Source of the DNA: Rhizobium sp. TH2 | Lineage (GTDB): Bacteria > Pseudomonadota > Alphaproteobacteria > Rhizobiales > Rhizobiaceae | Assembly (NCBI RefSeq): GCF_024707525.1 | Contig: NZ_CP062231.1 | Coordinates: 2,914,001 to 2,978,000 of the forward strand | Direction of reading: 5' to 3' | DNA: 64,000 nt | Part shown: piece by piece, positions 60,045-64,000 of the stretch | Layout of the letters: every line of letters begins with the position of its first letter | Numbering within the stretch: the first letter of the stretch is position 1 | The notes under the pieces: generated by a model | Seen by the model: only the letters and a program-made list of their open reading frames with translations | Databases searched by the model: none | Told to the model about the DNA's origin: nothing | Made by a program: the position numbers and the translations under genes

Positions 60045-60968
60045 ATGCTGCGTTTCATCCTGGTGCGATTGCTGTCATCGCTGCCAACGATTTTCATCGT
60101 CCTTACGATATCCTTTTTCATGATCCGGATCGCCCCCGGCGGTCCGTTCAATCTTGAAAGGCCGCTGGATCCGGCCACGCTTGCCAATATCAAGGCGGTC
60201 TATCATCTGGATCAGCCGGTCTGGCTGCAATATCTCTATTACATCGGCAATGTGTTCCAGGGCGATTTCGGCCCGAGCTTCATCTACAAGGACTACACGG
60301 TCGCCGAACTCATCCTCCAGGCCCTGCCCTATTCCATCGTTCTCGGCCTGTGGGCGCTGGCGATCGCGGTCTTCGGCGGCGTCGCGATGGGCATCTACGC
60401 GGCGTTGCGGCAGAATTCCTGGGCCGATTACCTCCTGATGGGCATTGCCGCCCTCGGCAACACCGTGCCGAACTTTGTCATCGGCCCGATTCTATCATTG
60501 ATCTTCGCGCTCGGGCTTGGCCTCGTACCCACAGGATCCTGGGGCAATGGCGGCTTCCGCAATCTCGTGCTGCCTGTCATCGTGCTGGCGCTGCCACAGC
60601 TTGCGGTTTTCGCCCGGCTGACGCGCGGTTCTATGATCGAGGCTTTGCGCGCCGACCATGTGCGCACCGCCCGTGCCTATGGCTTGCCCTTCCGCAGCGT
60701 CGTGGGCGTGCATGCCCTTCGCGCGGGCCTGATGCCCGCGGTTTCCTATCTCGGGCCGACGGCGGCCTCGGTGCTGACCGGTTCGATCATCGTCGAGACC
60801 ATTTTCTCGCTGCCCGGCGTCGGTCGCTATTTCGTCCTCGGCGCGCTCAACCGCGACTACACGCTGGTCATGGGCACGGTCGTGCTGATCTCGGTCTTCA
60901 TCGTCGTCCTCAATCTGCTCGTCGATGTCATCTATGCCTTCATCGACCCGAGGGTTCGCTATGAGTGA
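60045..60968 (+). CDS. oppB: Peptide ABC transporter permease OppB
   Basis: A 307-residue permease with six helices. It has the OppB N-terminal RLLSSLPTIFIVLTISF and GGPF region, and the coupling loop MIEALRADHVRTARAYGLP. GAGAGGAGG precedes the ATG. It overlaps oppC by 8 nt. Confidence 0.93.
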   Translation: MLRFILVRLLSSLPTIFIVLTISFFMIRIAPGGPFNLERPLDPATLANIKAVYHLDQPVWLQYLYYIGNVFQGDFGPSFIYKDYTVAELILQALPYSIVLGLWALAIAVFGGVAMGIYAALRQNSWADYLLMGIAALGNTVPNFVIGPILSLIFALGLGLVPTGSWGNGGFRNLVLPVIVLALPQLAVFARLTRGSMIEALRADHVRTARAYGLPFRSVVGVHALRAGLMPAVSYLGPTAASVLTGSIIVETIFSLPGVGRYFVLGALNRDYTLVMGTVVLISVFIVVLNLLVDVIYAFIDPRVRYE

Positions 60969-62106
60969 CATCGCGCCAACTCTCCCCACTGACACCGGCT
61001 TTTCCGACCAACTGGTGCAAGGCCGCAGTCTTGGCTCGATCGCCTTTGCCCGCCTCAAGCGCAACAAGGCGGCGTTGGTCAGCATCTTCGTCCTGCTCCT
61101 GGTGACGACGTTCTGTTTCCTCGGCCCCTGGTTCAATCCGCATACCTACTCGGCGGTCTATTCGAGCTACGTCGCCGTGCCGCCGAGCCTGTCTCCCTAT
61201 CCGCATGAGGATACGCTCGAACCCGTCATGAAAGCGGCAGTAGAGCGCGGCCGTGCCAAGCTCGATAGTTTCGATGTCGATGGCACGACCTATACCGCGA
61301 CGATCAGCGCCGACAAGGCACTCGATCCGCGCGTCGTCCGCTATCTCGACCGCCCCAACGAATTCGAAGGCGCCGCGATCGGCGAGACGAGGAATGACGG
61401 CAAGACAGCCGTCATCACCGGCCAGGTCAACGGCCAGTATTTCCTGCTCGGCACCGATCGCAACGGCCGCGATATGCTGGCCCGCATCATGGTGGGCGGT
61501 CAGATCTCGCTGATGGTCGGCGTGCTGGCGACCATCGTCTCATTGGTCATCGGCGTCATCTATGGCGCGATCTCCGGCTATATCGGCGGCCGCGTCGACA
61601 ATGTGATGATGCGGCTGGTGGAAATCCTATACTCCTTGCCCTTCATCTTCTTCGTCATCATGCTGGTGGTCTTTTTCGGCCGCCATTTCGTGCTGATCTT
61701 CATCGCCATCGGCGCGGTGGAATGGTTGGACATGGCCCGCATTGTCCGCGGCCAGACGCTCGCCATCAAGCGGCGGGAATTCGTCGGCGCGGCGGTCGCG
61801 ATGGGGCTCACCGATGGACAAATCATTCGCCGTCATATCATCCCCAACACGGCCGGGCCGGTGGTGGTGTTCGTCACCTTGATGGTGCCCAAGGTCATTC
61901 TGCTTGAGAGCTTCCTGTCCTTCCTGGGTCTCGGCGTACAGGAGCCGCTGACAAGCTGGGGGCTTCTGATCGCGGAAGGCGCCGGCTCCATCGAATCCAG
62001 CACATGGCTGTTGCTCTATCCCGCGCTGATCTTTGTCCTGACCTTGAGCGCGCTCAATTTCGTCGGCGACGGCTTGCGCGATGCATTTGACCCGAAGGAT
62101 CGCTGA
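60961..62106 (+). CDS. oppC: Peptide ABC transporter permease OppC with enlarged periplasmic loop
   Basis: A 381-residue permease. The first helix (about 35-55) and the second (about 178-206) are separated by some 120 residues, longer than in ordinary OppC/DppC. The loop contains PHEDTLEPVMKAAVERG and GQYFLLGTDRNGRDMLARI before helix 2. The coupling loop is KRREFVGAAVAMGLTDGQIIRRHIIPN. The extra loop may contact OppA. The ATG at 60961 overlaps oppB, and the stop is 1 nt before oppDF. Confidence 0.92.
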   Translation: MSDIAPTLPTDTGFSDQLVQGRSLGSIAFARLKRNKAALVSIFVLLLVTTFCFLGPWFNPHTYSAVYSSYVAVPPSLSPYPHEDTLEPVMKAAVERGRAKLDSFDVDGTTYTATISADKALDPRVVRYLDRPNEFEGAAIGETRNDGKTAVITGQVNGQYFLLGTDRNGRDMLARIMVGGQISLMVGVLATIVSLVIGVIYGAISGYIGGRVDNVMMRLVEILYSLPFIFFVIMLVVFFGRHFVLIFIAIGAVEWLDMARIVRGQTLAIKRREFVGAAVAMGLTDGQIIRRHIIPNTAGPVVVFVTLMVPKVILLESFLSFLGLGVQEPLTSWGLLIAEGAGSIESSTWLLLYPALIFVLTLSALNFVGDGLRDAFDPKDR

Positions 62107-62107
62107 C

Positions 62108-63700
62108 ATGGCGGAAACAATCCTCGACATCAACGACCTGAATGTCCGCTTCGATGCCGACGACGGCGCGGTTCACGCGGTCAAAAATCTCAGCCTCAAG
62201 GTCGCCAAGGGCGAAACGCTGGCCATCGTCGGCGAGTCCGGCTCGGGCAAGAGCCAGACCATGATGGCCGTGATGGGCCTGCTCGCCACCAATGGCAAGG
62301 TGACGGGCTCGGCGCGCTATCGCGGCCAGGAACTGGTGGGCCTGCCGGTCAAGCAGCTCAACGACATCAGGGGCGCCAAGATCACCATGATCTTCCAGGA
62401 GCCGATGACGTCGCTCGATCCTCTCTACGCGATCGGCGACCAGCTGGCGGAACCGATCCGCTATCACCGCAGGATCTCGAAGGCGAAGGCGCGCGAGCGT
62501 GCGCTCGAACTCCTGAAACTGGTCCAAATTTCGGACCCGGAGCGACGGCTGAAATCCTATCCGCACGAAATGTCCGGCGGCCAGCGCCAGCGCGTGATGA
62601 TCGCCATGGCACTCGCCAATGACCCCGAACTGCTGATCGCCGATGAACCGACGACGGCGCTCGACGTGACGATCCAGGCCCAGATCCTCAACCTGCTCAA
62701 GGAACTCAAGGAGCGCATCGGCCTCGGCATCGTCTTCATCAGCCACGACCTCGGCATCGTCAAACGCTTCGCAGACCGGGTCGCAGTGATGCGGCGCGGC
62801 GAAGTGGTGGAGACCGGCACGGTCGAACAGATCTTCAGCGCGCCACAGCACGATTACACCAAAATGCTGCTGGCGGCCGAGCCGACGGGACGCAAGTCTC
62901 CGGTCGACCCGAGCGCGCCGCGCCTGATCGAAGGCCGCAATGTCTCGATCACCTTCAAACTCGGCGGCGGGTTTCTAGCGGGCAAGCCGATGGAGCTCAA
63001 GGCCGTGGACAACGTGTCGCTGACGCTACGCGAAGGCCAGACGATCGGCGTCGTCGGCGAATCAGGCTCGGGCAAGTCCACGCTCGGCCGCCTGCTTCTC
63101 AGGCTCATCGATGGCGAGGGCCGGGTGATCTTCATCGGCAAGGACATATCCACATCGGACCGGCAGGCCATGCGGCCACTGCGCCGCCAGATGCAGCTGG
63201 TGTTCCAGGACCCCTACGGCTCGCTCTCGCCGCGCATGACCGCTGGACAGATCATCACCGAGGGACTGTTGGTCCACGAGCCGCATCTCACGACCGCCGA
63301 ACGCGACCGCCGCGCCGTCGAAGCGCTGAAGGAGGTCGGCCTCGATCCCGCGACCCGCAACCGCTATCCGCACGAATTCTCCGGCGGCCAGCGCCAGCGC
63401 CTCGCCATCGCCCGCGCCATCATCCTCAAGCCGCAGCTTGTCGTGCTCGACGAGCCGACCTCGGCGCTCGATCGCTCGGTGCAGAAACAGATCGTCGACC
63501 TGCTCCGCGACCTCCAGGCGCGCCACAAGCTCGCCTATCTCTTCATCAGCCACGACCTCGCGGTGGTGCGGGCGCTCTCGGATTATATCATGGTGATGAA
63601 GAGCGGCCGCGTGGTCGAGGAAGGTTCGACGGATGAGATATTTGACCGGCCGCGAGAGGATTATACGCGCGAGTTGATGGCGGCGGCGCTGGGGCATTGA
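62108..63700 (+). CDS. Fused peptide ABC transporter ATPases (OppD-OppF)
   Basis: A 530-residue protein with two complete ATPase domains in one chain. Domain 1 has Walker [10 protein letters not shown], signature MSGGQRQR and Walker [13 protein letters not shown]. Domain 2 has [17 protein letters not shown] and [12 protein letters not shown]. Each corresponds to a separate OppD or OppF subunit in enteric bacteria; a fusion is common in rhizobia. It powers the OppBC pore and ends the operon. Confidence 0.93.
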   Translation: MAETILDINDLNVRFDADDGAVHAVKNLSLKVAKGETLAIVGESGSGKSQTMMAVMGLLATNGKVTGSARYRGQELVGLPVKQLNDIRGAKITMIFQEPMTSLDPLYAIGDQLAEPIRYHRRISKAKARERALELLKLVQISDPERRLKSYPHEMSGGQRQRVMIAMALANDPELLIADEPTTALDVTIQAQILNLLKELKERIGLGIVFISHDLGIVKRFADRVAVMRRGEVVETGTVEQIFSAPQHDYTKMLLAAEPTGRKSPVDPSAPRLIEGRNVSITFKLGGGFLAGKPMELKAVDNVSLTLREGQTIGVVGESGSGKSTLGRLLLRLIDGEGRVIFIGKDISTSDRQAMRPLRRQMQLVFQDPYGSLSPRMTAGQIITEGLLVHEPHLTTAERDRRAVEALKEVGLDPATRNRYPHEFSGGQRQRLAIARAIILKPQLVVLDEPTSALDRSVQKQIVDLLRDLQARHKLAYLFISHDLAVVRALSDYIMVMKSGRVVEEGSTDEIFDRPREDYTRELMAAALGH

Positions 63701-63727
63701 GCTTGGGGGACTTAATATCCCGGACAT

Positions 63728-63933
63728 TACCCCTCACCAACTTCGGCCAAGGGTTCGCGATGCTCACCCGGCCTGCGTATCCTCTCCCGCAAGGGGAGAG
63801 GTAGGGTGCCACACTCTCGATTTCAGATTGAGGCAAAGCGTTGCCACGAGTTTTACCTCTCCCCTAGTGGGAGAGGATAGCAAGTCCGCATGAGACTGAC
63901 AGTCGAATGCTTGGACGCGCTTGGTGAGGGGTG
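63728..63933. repeat. Second palindromic intergenic repeat
   Basis: The outer arms ACCCCTCACCAA (63729-63740) and TTGGTGAGGGGT (63921-63932) are perfect inverted repeats. Inside are two hairpins of the CCTCTCCC-GGGGAGAGG kind (63781-63802 and about 63856-63877), themselves inverted copies of each other. The whole is about 200 bp, with no gene. It fills the space between opp and the next gene and is probably a non-autonomous mobile element or transcript-end structure. Confidence 0.7.
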
Positions 63934-63935
63934 GG

Positions 63936-64000
63936 CTACCGCCCCGTAATCGCCACATGCTTCCCCGAAAGCTCGGGATAATCATCCGAGGGCTGCGCCG
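63936..64000 (-). CDS. C-terminal end of a gene cut by the window edge
   Basis: A minus-strand frame runs from the window edge to a TAG at 63936-63938 and encodes 20 residues, including PELSGKHVAITGR at the end. The other two minus frames look less natural in composition here, and the palindromic repeat stops just before it, as expected beside a gene. Too short to assign a family. Confidence 0.4.
   Translation of the reverse strand, partial: AQPSDDYPELSGKHVAITGR

Overview
The window is GC-rich, densely coded DNA that looks like a chromosome or chromid of an alphaproteobacterium of the order Hyphomicrobiales (Rhizobium/Mesorhizobium/Phyllobacterium relatives). The reasons are the NasTS-NrtABD-NirBD-NasA nitrate module, a biuret-hydrolase-like enzyme close to the rhizobial type, many ABC uptake operons with twin-arginine binding proteins, and two palindromic intergenic repeats of the kind scattered through rhizobial genomes. 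I saw no tRNA, rRNA, CRISPR array, transposase or phage gene.

Layout. 1-5.5 kb: an anti-sigma factor (cut by the window edge) and ECF sigma factor, divergent from an exported subtilisin-like protease; then a compact minus-strand set made of a tiny exported peptide ending in seven Arg-Arg-Ser-type triplets, an HprK-like kinase and a PqqD-like protein; then a drug-efflux MFS. 5.7-16.1 kb: an S10 carboxypeptidase, an RTX protein, an exported superoxide dismutase, a truncated haemoglobin, an HDAC-family deacetylase with an SDR, small stress-type proteins, a DMT exporter and a beta-lactamase-fold hydrolase. 16.1-23.3 kb: one tightly packed minus-strand operon of a BMP/nucleoside-type ABC importer, two isochorismatase-fold amidohydrolases (one strongly biuret-hydrolase-like), an AtzH/HpxZ-like protein and a GntR regulator. 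23.7-25.8 kb: a His-rich cupin and a gamma-glutamyltransferase. 26-37.8 kb: nitrate assimilation (NasT, NasS, sigma-54 promoter and leader, NrtABD, NirBD, NasA, CysG). 37.9-38.8 kb: an L,D-transpeptidase. 38.8-51 kb: an N-heterocycle catabolic locus with NicAB-type nicotinate dehydrogenase, a 6-hydroxynicotinate-reductase homologue, an ApbE-like UPF0280 protein, two AA_synth paralogues, HyuAB and a MarR regulator. 53.3-57.9 kb: a Liv-type ABC importer. 58.3-63.7 kb: an Opp-type peptide importer with fused ATPases.

How the genes work together. From 16 kb onward almost everything imports or dismantles nitrogen compounds (ureides/biuret-like amides, gamma-glutamyl compounds, nitrate/nitrite, a pyridine carboxylate, a Liv substrate, peptides). 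A 16-bp near-palindrome of the form CATTYGTNNRCRAA recurs, with one weaker variant, before hyuA, the reductase gene, marR, nicA and the Liv binding-protein gene. It suggests one regulon that joins oxidative hydroxylation (NicAB), ring reduction (Hnr-like), lactam opening (HyuAB) and uptake. That reductive aerobic route and the kinase/PqqD/RRS-peptide cassette are the two most interesting systems here. Both are inferences from families and context, not demonstrated functions.
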